The position numbers and the translations under genes were made by a program. The notes beneath the pieces are model-generated. The model did not search any database and had not been told where the DNA came from. It saw only the letters and a list, made by a program, of their open reading frames with translations. Of a stretch of 64,000 bases of DNA, positions 18,514-27,514 are shown in pieces (the stretch's first letter is position 1; each line of letters starts with the position of its first letter). Source of the DNA: Pseudomonas sp. HR96 (lineage in GTDB: Bacteria; Pseudomonadota; Gammaproteobacteria; Pseudomonadales; Pseudomonadaceae); the NCBI RefSeq assembly GCF_034059295.1, contig NZ_CP139141.1, positions 1,223,001-1,287,000 on the forward strand. The letters run 5' to 3'.

Positions 18514-20857
18514 CTTTCAGGCGCGCATCGCCGGGGTGCTGATCCTGCTGTTGCTGGTGGTGGTCGGCGCGTTGACCATTGCTGTCAAGGTGGCCACCAA
18601 CGAAGCGGTGCGCAGCCAGGCCGGCGAGCAGCTGCAACTCGGCTCGCGGCTGTTCGAGCGGTTGCTGGACACCCGTGGCCGGCGCCTGCGCGACGGCGTG
18701 CAATTGCTGGCGGCCGACTTCGGCTTCCGCGACGCGGTGGCCAGCGGCGACTCGGCGACCATTCGCTCGGCGCTGCTCAACCACGGCGCACGGATCAACG
18801 CCAGCGACATGTTCCTGCTCGGCCTGGACGGCCAGGTGCTGGCCAGCACCGTGGACGCCGTGGTGCCGAACACGCTCTTTCCGTTCGACCAGGCCATGCG
18901 CGACGCCCGGCGCATCGGCCAGTCGATGGTCATCGTGCCGCTGCAAGGCCAGCCGCACCTGCTGGTGGAAACCTCGGTGCTGGCGCCGCTGCCGATCGCC
19001 CGGGTCGTGGTCGGCTTTGCCATGGACAGCGCCTTCGCCCAGGAACTGCACCAGCTGAGCAACCTGGAGGTGTCTTTCCTCGCCGTCGACAAAGGCGCCG
19101 CCGGCCAGCTGATCACCACCCAACCGACGCAGATGATCGACAACCTCGCGCAGTGGATTCAGAGCAACGTCGGCCAAGGCCGGCGGGTGCTGGCCAGCGA
19201 GGAACATCAACAGAACTTTCTCAACCAGATTTTGCTGCTGTCCGGCACCCCGGACCCTGCCAGCAGCAAGGTCATCGCCCTGCTGCAAAGCCCGCTGGAC
19301 GCAGCCATGGGCGCCTTTGCGCCGCTGGACCACAACATCCTGTTCATCGCCCTGGGGGCCTTGCTGGCCTCGTTGGTGGGCGCGCTGATGCTGGCGCGCA
19401 GCGTGTCGCAACCGGTGCAGGCGCTGGCGTTCGCCGCCGACCGCATCCGCCAGGGCGACTATCAGACGCAGCTGCCGGTGCAGCGCAGCGACGAGCTCGG
19501 CCTGCTGGCCAATGCCATCAACAGCATGCAGCAGGGCATTGCCGAACGCGAAGTACGCCTGGCACACAACGCCCTGCACGACGCCCTGACCGGCCTGCCC
19601 AACCGGGCCCTGGCCATGGAGCGCCTGGGCAGCGCGATTTCTTCGGACCGCCCGGTGGCGCTGCTGTACCTGGGCGTGGACAACCTGCGCGCCCTGAGCG
19701 AAAACGGCGGCCCGGCCTTCATCGACCGCCTGCTGCAGCAGATCGGTGAGAACCTGCTGGAATTCATCCGCCCGGGCGACACCGTGGCGCACCTGATCAC
19801 CGACGAATTCCTGGTCCTGCTGGAAAACGTCGACGGCGCCAACGCCGTGGCCATGGCCGACAGCCTGCAACAGGTGCTGTTGCAGCCGCACCGCTTCGGT
19901 GGCCAGGACGTCAGCATCGATTGCCGGATCGGCATCGCCGCCTACCCGGCCGATGGCATCACTGCCGAGGAGCTGCTGGGCCGTGCCGCGATCGCCATGA
20001 AAGACGCTGTCGACATGCCAGGGCGCCTGCAGGTCTACCAGCATGGCCGCGACCTCGCGCACCAGCGGCAGATCCGCCTGATCCGTGACCTGCGCCGCGC
20101 CGCCACCAACGGCGAGCTGATGCTGCACTACCAGCCCAAGCTGGACATCCGCGCCCAGCGCGTGGTCCAGGCCGAAGCCCTGCTGCGCTGGCAGCATCCG
20201 CATTTCGGCATGGTCTCGCCCGGCGAGTTCATCGAGTTGGCCGAACGCACCGGCAGCATCCAGATTCTCACCCGCTGGGTGATCGAGGAGGGCATTCGCC
20301 AGCTGTCCGAATGGAACGGCCGCGGCCTGCGCATCCAGCTGTCGCTGAACATCTCCGCCGAAGACCTCACCGGCAGCGACCTGCTGGAGCGGGTCAACCG
20401 GCTGCTAACCCTGTACCAGGTGCCGGCCGAACAGCTGATATTCGAGATCACCGAAAGCGCCATCATGCGCGAGCCCCAAGCCGCCCTGCGCGTGCTCAAT
20501 GCCCTGCGCAACTGCGGTATCAGCCTTTCGGTAGACGATTTCGGCACCGGCTACTCCTCGCTGGCGCACCTCAAGCGCCTGCCGGTGCAGGAATTGAAGA
20601 TCGACCAGTCGTTCGTCCGCGATCTCGACGAAACCAGCGAAGACGCGGTAATCGTGCGCTCGACCATCGAGATGAGCCACAACCTGGGGCTCAAGGTGGT
20701 CGCCGAAGGCGTCGAGTACGAGCGCAGCCTGCGCCTGCTCGAGCGCTGGCAGTGCGACACCGCCCAGGGCTACCTGATCAGCCGGCCGCTGGCGCCGGCG
20801 GCGTTCGAGGCCTGGGTCAAACAACCTTTGGCCGCCCCTTCCATTCTGGTGCACTGA
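18497..20857 (+). CDS. membrane GGDEF/EAL cyclic-di-GMP phosphodiesterase with degenerate GGDEF site
   Basis: A 786-residue protein starting at ATG 18497 (MNLKSSFQARIAGVL). It has a membrane span at about 8-31, a periplasmic double-CACHE-like sensor to about 285, a second span near 290-312, a HAMP domain and then GGDEF (about 360-520). The active-site motif reads HLITDEFLVLL instead of GGDEF, so cyclase activity is unlikely. The EAL domain (about 530-780) keeps AEALLRW, LNIS, DDFGTGYSSL and AEGVE, so c-di-GMP hydrolysis is likely. It sits inside a tight operon with a cupredoxin-like protein, a DUF3034 protein and a globin. Confidence 0.92.
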   Translation: MNLKSSFQARIAGVLILLLLVVVGALTIAVKVATNEAVRSQAGEQLQLGSRLFERLLDTRGRRLRDGVQLLAADFGFRDAVASGDSATIRSALLNHGARINASDMFLLGLDGQVLASTVDAVVPNTLFPFDQAMRDARRIGQSMVIVPLQGQPHLLVETSVLAPLPIARVVVGFAMDSAFAQELHQLSNLEVSFLAVDKGAAGQLITTQPTQMIDNLAQWIQSNVGQGRRVLASEEHQQNFLNQILLLSGTPDPASSKVIALLQSPLDAAMGAFAPLDHNILFIALGALLASLVGALMLARSVSQPVQALAFAADRIRQGDYQTQLPVQRSDELGLLANAINSMQQGIAEREVRLAHNALHDALTGLPNRALAMERLGSAISSDRPVALLYLGVDNLRALSENGGPAFIDRLLQQIGENLLEFIRPGDTVAHLITDEFLVLLENVDGANAVAMADSLQQVLLQPHRFGGQDVSIDCRIGIAAYPADGITAEELLGRAAIAMKDAVDMPGRLQVYQHGRDLAHQRQIRLIRDLRRAATNGELMLHYQPKLDIRAQRVVQAEALLRWQHPHFGMVSPGEFIELAERTGSIQILTRWVIEEGIRQLSEWNGRGLRIQLSLNISAEDLTGSDLLERVNRLLTLYQVPAEQLIFEITESAIMREPQAALRVLNALRNCGISLSVDDFGTGYSSLAHLKRLPVQELKIDQSFVRDLDETSEDAVIVRSTIEMSHNLGLKVVAEGVEYERSLRLLERWQCDTAQGYLISRPLAPAAFEAWVKQPLAAPSILVH

Positions 20858-20859
20858 CC

Positions 20860-21723
20860 ATGAAGCGTCCCTTATCCTTTCTGGGCCTGGCCCTCACCCT
20901 GTCGCTGGCCTGCCATGCCCAGGCCCAGGACGGGCGGCTGATCGCCACCGGCGGGGCCACCAGCATCGACGGCGCCGCCGGCGGCGGCCTCACTCCCTGG
21001 GCGGTGATCACCAGCTATGCCGACGAGGGCCAATGGGGCGCCAGCGCCTTCGCCACCCGCGTGCTGCTGCCGGACTATCGGCTGGACGTGGCCGGCATCG
21101 CCGCCTCCTACGACAACCGGGTGGAGGTCTCCTACGCCCGCCAGAGTTTCGACCTGGGCTCGCTGGTGCACAAGCTCAGCCTGCCCGAGGACACCCTGCA
21201 TCAGGACATCTTCGGCCTCAAGGTGAAACTCTTCGGCGATCTGGTCTACGACCGCCTGCCGCAGGTTTCCCTGGGGCTGGAATACAAGCATCAGGATGAC
21301 TTCCTGATCCCCAGCCTGGTCGGCGCCAAGCGCGACTCGGATGTCGACGGCTACCTGACCGCCAGCCGCCTGTTCATGGGCGCCTTCTTTGGCTACAACC
21401 TGGTGGCCAACGGTGGCGTGCGCTACAGCCGGGCCAACGAGAACGGCCTGCTGGGCTTTGGCGGCGACCGTCGCGACAGCCGCAGCCTGCTCAAGGAAGG
21501 CTCGCTGGCCGTGCTGTTCAACCCGCGCTGGGCGATGGGCGTGGAGTACCGGCAGAAGCCCGACAACCTGTCGTTCGCCGGCGAAAGCGACTGGGCCGAC
21601 CTGTTCATCGGCTATTTCCCCAGCAAGCATGTGTCGATCGTGCTGGCCTACGCGCAGTTGGGCGAGATCGCCACGCTGGACGACCAGAACGGCACCTATC
21701 TGTCGATTCAGGGGGCGTTCTGA
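20860..21723 (+). CDS. DUF3034 family outer-membrane-like protein
   Basis: A 287-residue protein with a signal peptide (MKRPLSFLGLALTLSLACHAQA) followed by alternating polar and apolar residues and many aromatic strand ends, ending in ...SIQGAF, like an outer-membrane beta-barrel. DUF3034 members have no known function and frequently accompany a cupredoxin-like gene and an EAL gene. It starts 2 bases after the EAL stop and its TGA overlaps the next ATG by one base. Confidence 0.82.
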   Translation: MKRPLSFLGLALTLSLACHAQAQDGRLIATGGATSIDGAAGGGLTPWAVITSYADEGQWGASAFATRVLLPDYRLDVAGIAASYDNRVEVSYARQSFDLGSLVHKLSLPEDTLHQDIFGLKVKLFGDLVYDRLPQVSLGLEYKHQDDFLIPSLVGAKRDSDVDGYLTASRLFMGAFFGYNLVANGGVRYSRANENGLLGFGGDRRDSRSLLKEGSLAVLFNPRWAMGVEYRQKPDNLSFAGESDWADLFIGYFPSKHVSIVLAYAQLGEIATLDDQNGTYLSIQGAF

Positions 21724-22154
21724 TGAGGACTTCTTTGAGGTGTCTTCTGCTTGGCAGCCTGGCGCTGCTGGCTGCCTGCGCCACGCAACCGCCCAAGGAC
21801 GACAGCCTGTATCGAGCACTGGGCGAGCGAGAGGGAATCAACAGGATCGTCGAAGGCATGTTGATCAACGTCGCCCACGACCCGGGCATCAATCGGCATT
21901 TCCAGCACGTGGAGCCGATTCGCCTGCGTGACAAGCTGGTCGAGAAATTCTGTGTGGAAGCCGGCGGGCCTTGCACCTATACCGGTGACAGCCTGGCCGA
22001 GGCGCACAAGGGACAGAACATCGGTACGGCCGAGTTCAATGCGCTGGTGGAGGATTTGATCGACAGCATGGACGCCCGGGGCATCCCCGTGGCGACCCAG
22101 AACCGCTTGCTGGCCAGGTTGGCAGCCGAGCGGGGCGAGGTGATCAAGAAGTAG
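21723..22154 (+). CDS. group 1 truncated haemoglobin, lipoprotein
   Basis: A 143-residue protein with a lipobox (SLALLAACA, Cys about 19), then a truncated-globin core. DSLYRALGEREGINRIVEGML, the GGPCTYTGDSLAEAHKGQNI segment with the likely proximal haem His, and FNALVEDLIDSMDARGIP fit group 1. Lipidated, envelope-located globins are uncommon. Oxygen or NO chemistry near the sensor phosphodiesterase is an inference from the operon, in which this is the last gene. Confidence 0.88.
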   Translation: MRTSLRCLLLGSLALLAACATQPPKDDSLYRALGEREGINRIVEGMLINVAHDPGINRHFQHVEPIRLRDKLVEKFCVEAGGPCTYTGDSLAEAHKGQNIGTAEFNALVEDLIDSMDARGIPVATQNRLLARLAAERGEVIKK

Positions 22155-22172
22155 ATTGTCGGACGTGCTCAG

Positions 22173-22256
22173 GTGGGAGGGGGCAGAGCCCCCGAGCTTT
22201 TGACCTTCAAGATCAAACCGGCCTGGCGGCCTCTCGGGGGCCTTGCCCCCTCCCAC
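22173..22256. repeat. long interrupted inverted repeat (REP-pair/terminator) between globin and gcd
   Basis: The outer arms GTGGGAGGGGGCA (22173-22185) and its complement (22244-22256), plus inner arms CCCCCGAG (22189-22196) and its complement (22233-22240), form a 24-base stem with small internal mismatches around a 36-base loop. It lies between convergent genes and could terminate both, and it belongs to the same hairpin family as the one at 3446-3472. Confidence 0.8.
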
Positions 22257-22277
22257 GAAAGCAGCAGCTTCAACCCA

Positions 22278-24698
22278 TCACTTGCTCAATTTATAAGCAA
22301 TGATGTAGTCGCCCATCTTGGTGCCCAGCGAGCCGTGGCCGCCGACGGTGGCCAGTACGTACTGCTGGCCGTCCTTGCCGGTGTAGGACATCGGCGTCGC
22401 CTGGCCACCTGCCGGCAGGCGGCTGGACCAGAGGATCTTGCCCGACTTGACGTCATAGGCGCGGATGTACTGGTCCAGGGTGCCGCTGAGGAAGCCCACG
22501 CCCCCACCGGTGACCATCGAACCGCCCATGCTCGGCACGCCCAGGTTCAGGCCGATCGGTACAGGCGAGCTGTCGCGGCTGGTGCCGTTCTTGTGCTTGT
22601 AGAGGATCTTGCCGGTGGTCAGGTCGACCGCCGACACATAGCCCCACGCTGGAGCCTGGCAGGGTACGCCGAATGGCGACATCAGTGGGTGCATGATCAC
22701 CGCGTAAGGCGCGCCGGTGTTCGGCTGCACGCCGCTGGTCTCGCTTTCCCGCTTGCTGCCAGCTTCGACTTCGGCGCGCGGCACCAGCTTGGAAACGAAC
22801 GCCATGTAGTTCGGGCTGCTGAACAGGACCTGGCGAACCGGGTCGACCGAGACCGCGCCCCAGTTGAACACGCCGACGTTGCCCGGGTAGATGATGCTGC
22901 CCTGGGTCGATGGCGGGGTGTACTGGCCTTCATAACGCAGCGACTTGAACTGGATACGGCACAGCAGCTGGTCGATCGGGGTCACACCCCACATGGCTTT
23001 TTCGTTCAGTTCCGGGGGCAGCATGTTGAGCTGAGAACGGGCCTGGGTCGGCGCGCTGTGGTCGCCTTCGACGGCGCCGCTCGGTACCTTGACTTCGTCG
23101 ATCGGGATGATCGGCGCGCCCGTGCGGCGGTCCAGCACGTACAGGCTGCCTTGCTTGGTCGGCTGAATCAGCGCCGGCTTGATGCCGTCGGCAGTCTTCA
23201 TGTCGATCAGGGTCGGCTGGGCCGGCACGTCCATGTCCCACAGGTCGTGGTGGGTGTACTGGTAGTTCCAGCGCACCTTGCCGGTATCGATGTCCAGGGC
23301 CACGGTGCCGGCGCTGAATTTCTCGGAACCGGCGGTGCGGTCGGCGCCCCACTGGTCAGGCATCTGGTTGCCGATCGGCAGGTAGACCATGCCCAGTTTC
23401 TCGTCGACGCTGGCCAGCGACCACATGTTCGGCGAGTTGCGGGTGTAGGTCTGGCCAGCGGGCAGCGGAGTGGTGGCGTCGGGGTTGCCGGCGTCCCAGT
23501 TCCACACCAGGTGACCGTCGTGCACGTCGAACGCGCGGATCACGCCCGAAGGCTCGCTGGTCGATTCGTTGTCGGTGACGTGGCCGCCGATGATCACCAG
23601 GTTGCGGGTGATGGCCGGTGGCGAGGTGGCGTAGTAGCCGCCCGGGGTGAACGGACCTTCGCTGGTGCGCAGGTCGACCACGCCCTTGTTGCCGAAGTCT
23701 TCGCAGACCTTGCCGGTGTCGGCGTTCAGCGCGATCAGGCGAGCGTCGGCAGTCGGCAGGAACAGCCGGCGCGGGCAGGCCGCGGCCAGCGCCTTGCCGG
23801 CGTCCGACAGCACGGCCGGCGTGCTTGGCACGTCGGTGCGGCTGAAGTTGGCTTCGTCGTAGTACGACACGCCACGGCAGGTCATGTGCGCCCAGCCGCG
23901 GAAGTCATTGCCGTTAGGGCCCTGAATCTGCGGGTTGTAGCGCCAGATTTCCTTGCCAGTGTCCGGGTCCAGTGCCAGCACCTGGCTGTGCGCGGTGCAG
24001 GCATAGAGCATGCCGTTGACCTTCAGCGGGGTGTCCTGGTTGGTGATTTCCACCGGGTCCTTGTCGGTCTTCACGTCGCCGGTCTGGATGCGCCAGGCTT
24101 CCTGCAGCTTGCCGACGTTGTCAGGGTTGATCTGGGTCAGGGGCGAGTAGCGCTCACCGAACTCGGTGCGGCCATAGCTCTGCCAGTCGCCATCGGGTTG
24201 CGCCGGGGCGCCACTGGCGGTGCCTGCGCTGTCGCGGTCCAGGGTGCCGTTGATTTCGCCCGGGTTGGTGAACTGTGCGCCGACGGCACAAGCGCCTGCC
24301 AGCACCACAGCCACGCTGAGCAAGGCCGTGGCTTTGCCGGCCGGCTCGCGCTCGACCAGCGGGCGACGGAACCATGGCAGCAGCAACAGCACGCCGAAGA
24401 CGAACCACAACGACAGACGTGGCACCAGCTGCCACCAGTCCAGGCCGATTTCCCACAGCGACCACAAGGTGCTGACGAACAGCACCACGGCATACAGGCC
24501 CAGCGCCGAAGAGCGCCCGCGCAGCAGCAGGATGCCGGTCACGGCAACGCCCAGGCCTGCGATCAGGTAGTAGAGCGAGCCGCCCAGCGTGGCCAGCTTG
24601 ATGCCCAGGCCGAGGATGGCCAGGCCGAGCAGCAGCAACACCACGCCGAGCAGGCTCGGCAGCAGGCGTGATCTGCTCACAGCACCGTCAGTGCTCAT
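22278..24698 (-). CDS. gcd: membrane-bound PQQ-dependent glucose dehydrogenase
   Basis: An 806-residue enzyme starting at 24698 (MSTDGAVSRSRLLPSLLG). Five N-terminal membrane spans lie in about residues 13-140, then an eight-bladed quinoprotein propeller with repeated tryptophan motifs (for example EAWRIQTGD, KEIWRYNPQ, GHLVWNWDAGNPD, GKILWSSRLP). It oxidises glucose to gluconolactone in the periplasm and passes electrons to ubiquinone, feeding the direct oxidative pathway. It is transcribed convergently to the globin operon and has a 452-base upstream region with a perfect palindrome. Confidence 0.97.
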   Translation of the reverse strand: MSTDGAVSRSRLLPSLLGVVLLLLGLAILGLGIKLATLGGSLYYLIAGLGVAVTGILLLRGRSSALGLYAVVLFVSTLWSLWEIGLDWWQLVPRLSLWFVFGVLLLLPWFRRPLVEREPAGKATALLSVAVVLAGACAVGAQFTNPGEINGTLDRDSAGTASGAPAQPDGDWQSYGRTEFGERYSPLTQINPDNVGKLQEAWRIQTGDVKTDKDPVEITNQDTPLKVNGMLYACTAHSQVLALDPDTGKEIWRYNPQIQGPNGNDFRGWAHMTCRGVSYYDEANFSRTDVPSTPAVLSDAGKALAAACPRRLFLPTADARLIALNADTGKVCEDFGNKGVVDLRTSEGPFTPGGYYATSPPAITRNLVIIGGHVTDNESTSEPSGVIRAFDVHDGHLVWNWDAGNPDATTPLPAGQTYTRNSPNMWSLASVDEKLGMVYLPIGNQMPDQWGADRTAGSEKFSAGTVALDIDTGKVRWNYQYTHHDLWDMDVPAQPTLIDMKTADGIKPALIQPTKQGSLYVLDRRTGAPIIPIDEVKVPSGAVEGDHSAPTQARSQLNMLPPELNEKAMWGVTPIDQLLCRIQFKSLRYEGQYTPPSTQGSIIYPGNVGVFNWGAVSVDPVRQVLFSSPNYMAFVSKLVPRAEVEAGSKRESETSGVQPNTGAPYAVIMHPLMSPFGVPCQAPAWGYVSAVDLTTGKILYKHKNGTSRDSSPVPIGLNLGVPSMGGSMVTGGGVGFLSGTLDQYIRAYDVKSGKILWSSRLPAGGQATPMSYTGKDGQQYVLATVGGHGSLGTKMGDYIIAYKLSK

Positions 24699-25150
24699 AT
24701 GAGGTTTCTCCGTTGTTTTGTGTGCTTGAGCATAGAAGCAGGAAATCCGCGATGCCCAAGTTGTGTAAAAGTATTTCGCCGGGCCCGTCAGCCTGTCGAT
24801 TGCGTCACCGCCAAGGTGTGCAAGCCAAAGACAGCGCTGTCTTTGGCGGCAGTGACAGAGCTGAAGGGTTTCAGTCAAAGGCGGCGGGAGGATATACGCC
24901 GAGTCTCGCCTTGGAAAGCCGATAAACGGACATGCACTGTTGTCGCCGCTGCAATAGTGGCCATTGGTTAACCATTGCGTGCGGCCGGCCGGCTTTTGCG
25001 GCGAATGGGCGCAATGTGTGAAATTTCCTACATACAACGGCCCCTGGCTTCTGGTGTCATCGCCCGGTCGGTTCCTGCTTCTCTTCCCGCTGCGCCCGCC
25101 CTGGGCTAAGGTGCGCACACTTTTAGTCAGGCAATCCCGGGAGAGCCGCC
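24699..25150. promoter_or_regulatory. gcd upstream region with a perfect 24-bp palindrome at 24824-24847
   Basis: No credible gene lies here. Bases 24824-24847 read GCCAAAGACAGC followed directly by its exact complement, a loopless 24-bp palindrome 126 bases before the gcd start. It is either an operator for a dimeric regulator or a cruciform. The divergent VF530 gene starts at the far end with a GTG at 25151. Confidence 0.7.
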
Positions 25151-25375
25151 GTGACCGACACAAACCCCGACCCGTTGCACGGCGTCACGCTGGAACAGAT
25201 CCTCAACGCCCTGGTGCAGCACTACACCTGGGAAGGGCTGGCCGAGCGCATTGATATCCGCTGCTTCAAGAGTGACCCGAGCGTCAAGTCCAGCCTGACC
25301 TTCCTGCGCAAGACGCCCTGGGCGCGCGAGAAAGTCGAGCGGCTGTACGTCAAGCTGGCGCGCACCAAGCGCTGA
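25151..25375 (+). CDS. VF530 family (DUF2132) small DNA-binding protein
   Basis: A 74-residue protein starting at GTG 25151. The core [40 protein letters not shown] and [13 protein letters not shown] match the VF530 family, a compact helical domain annotated as DNA-binding on structural grounds. The cellular role is unknown. It stands alone, divergent from gcd and 34 bases before the next gene. Confidence 0.88.
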   Translation: MTDTNPDPLHGVTLEQILNALVQHYTWEGLAERIDIRCFKSDPSVKSSLTFLRKTPWAREKVERLYVKLARTKR

Positions 25376-25409
25376 GCGGCGAGGGCACTCGCTTCCAAGG
25401 AAACTGTGT

Positions 25410-26063
25410 ATGCAAGGCCGTACCCGGCACTATGAACCGCTCTTTACCCTGATTGCCGCTGGCGTCGCCTGGTTTGCCCTGGCGGGGCAGATGTACCTGG
25501 CCCTGCTCGGCCGCTGGCAGAACGACGCCAGTCTGCTGGGCGGGTTGATCAACTTCTTCAGCTACTTCACCGTCACCACCAACACCTTGGTGGCCATGGT
25601 CCTGACCTGCGCGGCCAGCGATTCGAACAGCGCCCTGCGGCGTTTCTTTCGGCGCCCCGCAGTGATCGCCGGGGTGACGGTGAGCATCGTCGTGGTGGGT
25701 GTGTCCTACAGCCTGCTGCTGCGCAATGTCTGGGATCCGCGTGGCTTCCAGTGGCTGGTCAACGAGCTGCTGCACGACGTGATGCCGCTGGTGTTCGTGG
25801 CCTGGTGGTGGTTGTACGTACCCAGCGGCAGCCTGCGCTGGCGGCACGCGCTATGGTGGATGCTGTACCCGATCCTCTATTTCGCCTACGCGATGCTGCG
25901 CGGGCACTCGATCGGGGTGTACCAGTACCCCTTCATCGACGTCAGCAAGCTGGGCTGGGCGGCGGTGATGATCAACAGCCTGGTGATATTGGCGGGGTTC
26001 GTGGTGTTGTCATTGGCGGTGATCGCGCTGGATCATTTGCCGGCTCGGCGGCGCCTTCGCTGA
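25410..26063 (+). CDS. Pr6Pr family integral membrane protein
   Basis: A 217-residue protein with six predicted membrane spans (about 11-33, 44-66, 82-102, 117-135, 145-160 and 186-207). It carries the Pr6Pr/FAR-17a-like features FFSYFTVTTNTLVAMVL and the charged segment LRGHSIGVYQYPFIDV. Proteins of this family are uncharacterised. A strong hairpin follows directly after the stop. Confidence 0.82.
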   Translation: MQGRTRHYEPLFTLIAAGVAWFALAGQMYLALLGRWQNDASLLGGLINFFSYFTVTTNTLVAMVLTCAASDSNSALRRFFRRPAVIAGVTVSIVVVGVSYSLLLRNVWDPRGFQWLVNELLHDVMPLVFVAWWWLYVPSGSLRWRHALWWMLYPILYFAYAMLRGHSIGVYQYPFIDVSKLGWAAVMINSLVILAGFVVLSLAVIALDHLPARRRLR

Positions 26064-26101
26064 AACCGGCCTGGCGGCCTTTCGGGCCGCCGAGCCGGTT
26101 T
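26063..26101. terminator. two-part hairpin between convergent genes
   Basis: The outer stem AAACCGGC (26063-26070) pairs with 26094-26101 and the inner stem GGCGGCC (26073-26079) with 26085-26091, around a TTTCG-type loop. It starts inside the Pr6Pr stop codon and lies 16 bases from the stop of the siderophore-interacting protein gene, so it probably serves both. Confidence 0.78.
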
Positions 26102-26116
26102 AGGGTTGACGGCCGA

Positions 26117-26908
26117 TCAGTGCGAAGCCTCGTCGTTCTCATCCAGGCGCCAATAGCCGGCGGCCTTCACCAAGCTTTCATCCAGCACACGCTCCTGCAG
26201 CAGAATCTTGCGCAGGCGCCGCGACAAGGCCGCCTCGGTGGCGATCCAGGCGTACAGCTGGCCCTCGGGCAACTGCAGGTCGGCCACGGTGCGCGCCAGG
26301 GCGTCGTCACTGGAGTGCCGGTTGACCCAGATCACTTCGACCGTGGCCGCGCTCCGCAGCGGCTGGCGTTCAGCCTCGTTCTCGATCTCGATCACCGCCA
26401 GCACCTGACGCCCGGCGGGCAGCTCTTCAAGACGCCGGGCAATCGCCGGGATGGCGGTTTCGTCGCCGATCAGCAGGTAGCTGTCGAAGATGTCTGGCAC
26501 GATCAGCGAACTGCGCGGGCCGCCGATGTGCAGGAACTGGCCGGGCGCGGCCTGGGCTGCCCAGCTGGCTGCCGGGCCGTCGCCGTGCAGGACGAAGTCG
26601 ATGTCCAGTTCCAGCGCGTCGAGGTCGATGCGCCTTGGCGTGTAGTCGCGCATCGCCGGCTTGGGTCCGTCGTCCTTGGGGCCGCCCAGCACCATGGTGT
26701 GCAGCGCCTGTTCTTCTTCGGCGTTGCGCGGGAACATCAGTTTGACGTGGTCATCCGCGCCCAGGCTGAGGAAACCGGCCAGCTGTTCGCCGCCCAGGGT
26801 GATGCGGCGCATGCGCGGGGTCAGGTCGGTGACCTTGAGCACCTGCAGCCGGCGGCGCTTGATTTCGTGCATGACGCGGTGGATGGCGTTGGGGTTGTGA
26901 TCATTCAT
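26117..26908 (-). CDS. siderophore-interacting protein, ferric-chelate reductase (NfeF/YqjH-like)
   Basis: A 263-residue flavoprotein reductase. The FAD site is RDYTPRRID (the RxYTxR motif), GQFLHIGGPRSS follows, and LLIGDETAIPAIARRLEELP is the NAD(P)H-binding region of the ViuB/FpuB/YqjH family. Such cytoplasmic enzymes reduce ferric siderophores to release iron. It follows the PadR regulator with a 4-base ATGA overlap. In E. coli the equivalent pair yqjH/yqjI (nfeF/nfeR) is divergent, whereas here it is one operon. Confidence 0.9.
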   Translation of the reverse strand: MNDHNPNAIHRVMHEIKRRRLQVLKVTDLTPRMRRITLGGEQLAGFLSLGADDHVKLMFPRNAEEEQALHTMVLGGPKDDGPKPAMRDYTPRRIDLDALELDIDFVLHGDGPAASWAAQAAPGQFLHIGGPRSSLIVPDIFDSYLLIGDETAIPAIARRLEELPAGRQVLAVIEIENEAERQPLRSAATVEVIWVNRHSSDDALARTVADLQLPEGQLYAWIATEAALSRRLRKILLQERVLDESLVKAAGYWRLDENDEASH

Positions 26909-27483
26909 TGGGCAGTCTCCGCAGGGGCAGGCGAGGGGCCGTCGACGATGGCGCGGGCGGTGGCGTTGAGCAGCTCGCGGACTCGCAGGATTTCTTCCGG
27001 GCTCCAGCGACCATGGTGCAGTTGCAAGGCATGGCGCAGGTTGTGCACCGCCTCGTGGATCTCCGGCGGGCGGTCATGGCCACGCAGCGAGCGCTTGCTG
27101 ACGTCGATGCGGGTGCGCACGCCGTCCAGCGCCACGGCTTGGTCGGCTACGGCCTGGCGGCCGGCGTCGGTGATGCTGTAGAGCTTCTTGCCGCCCTGAG
27201 CGTCGCCGAGGATGTGGTCGCTCTCTTCGAGGAAGGTCAGGGTCGGGTAGATCACGCCCGGGCTGGGGCTGTAAGCGCCGTCGAACATTTCTTCGATCTG
27301 GCGGATCAGGTCATAACCGTGGCAAGGCTGCGCGGCGATCAGCGCCAGCAGCAGCAGTTTCAGGTCGCCGGGGGCGAAGACCCGCGGGCCTCGGCCACCG
27401 CGTTCGCGGCCGCCACCGCGACGTTCGAAGCCGTCGCCATGTTCGCGGTGGTGGGGATGGTGATGTGGGTGATGCGCTCTCAT
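26905..27483 (-). CDS. PadR family transcriptional regulator with His-rich N-terminus (NfeR/YqjI-like)
   Basis: A 192-residue protein. Residues 3-15 are nearly all His and Pro (AHHPHHHPHHREH), a likely nickel or iron site, followed by a Gly/Arg linker. A PadR winged helix spans about 35-110 (LKLLLLALIAAQPCHGYDLI, YSPSPGVIYPTLTFLEE) and a C-terminal helical dimerisation region follows. The same architecture is known for E. coli YqjI, a nickel-sensitive repressor of a ferric reductase. The downstream gene is such a reductase and a palindrome lies just upstream, so autorepression and metal induction are the likely regulation. Confidence 0.88.
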   Translation of the reverse strand: MRAHHPHHHPHHREHGDGFERRGGGRERGGRGPRVFAPGDLKLLLLALIAAQPCHGYDLIRQIEEMFDGAYSPSPGVIYPTLTFLEESDHILGDAQGGKKLYSITDAGRQAVADQAVALDGVRTRIDVSKRSLRGHDRPPEIHEAVHNLRHALQLHHGRWSPEEILRVRELLNATARAIVDGPSPAPAETAQ

Positions 27484-27514
27484 GTGCTTTCTCCTGTCTT
27501 CTTGAGATAGATCG

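Noticed and set aside
22173..24671. 832-codon open frame opposite gcd
   Set aside because: Shadow of gcd; composition rich in V, G, H, R typical of antisense frames.
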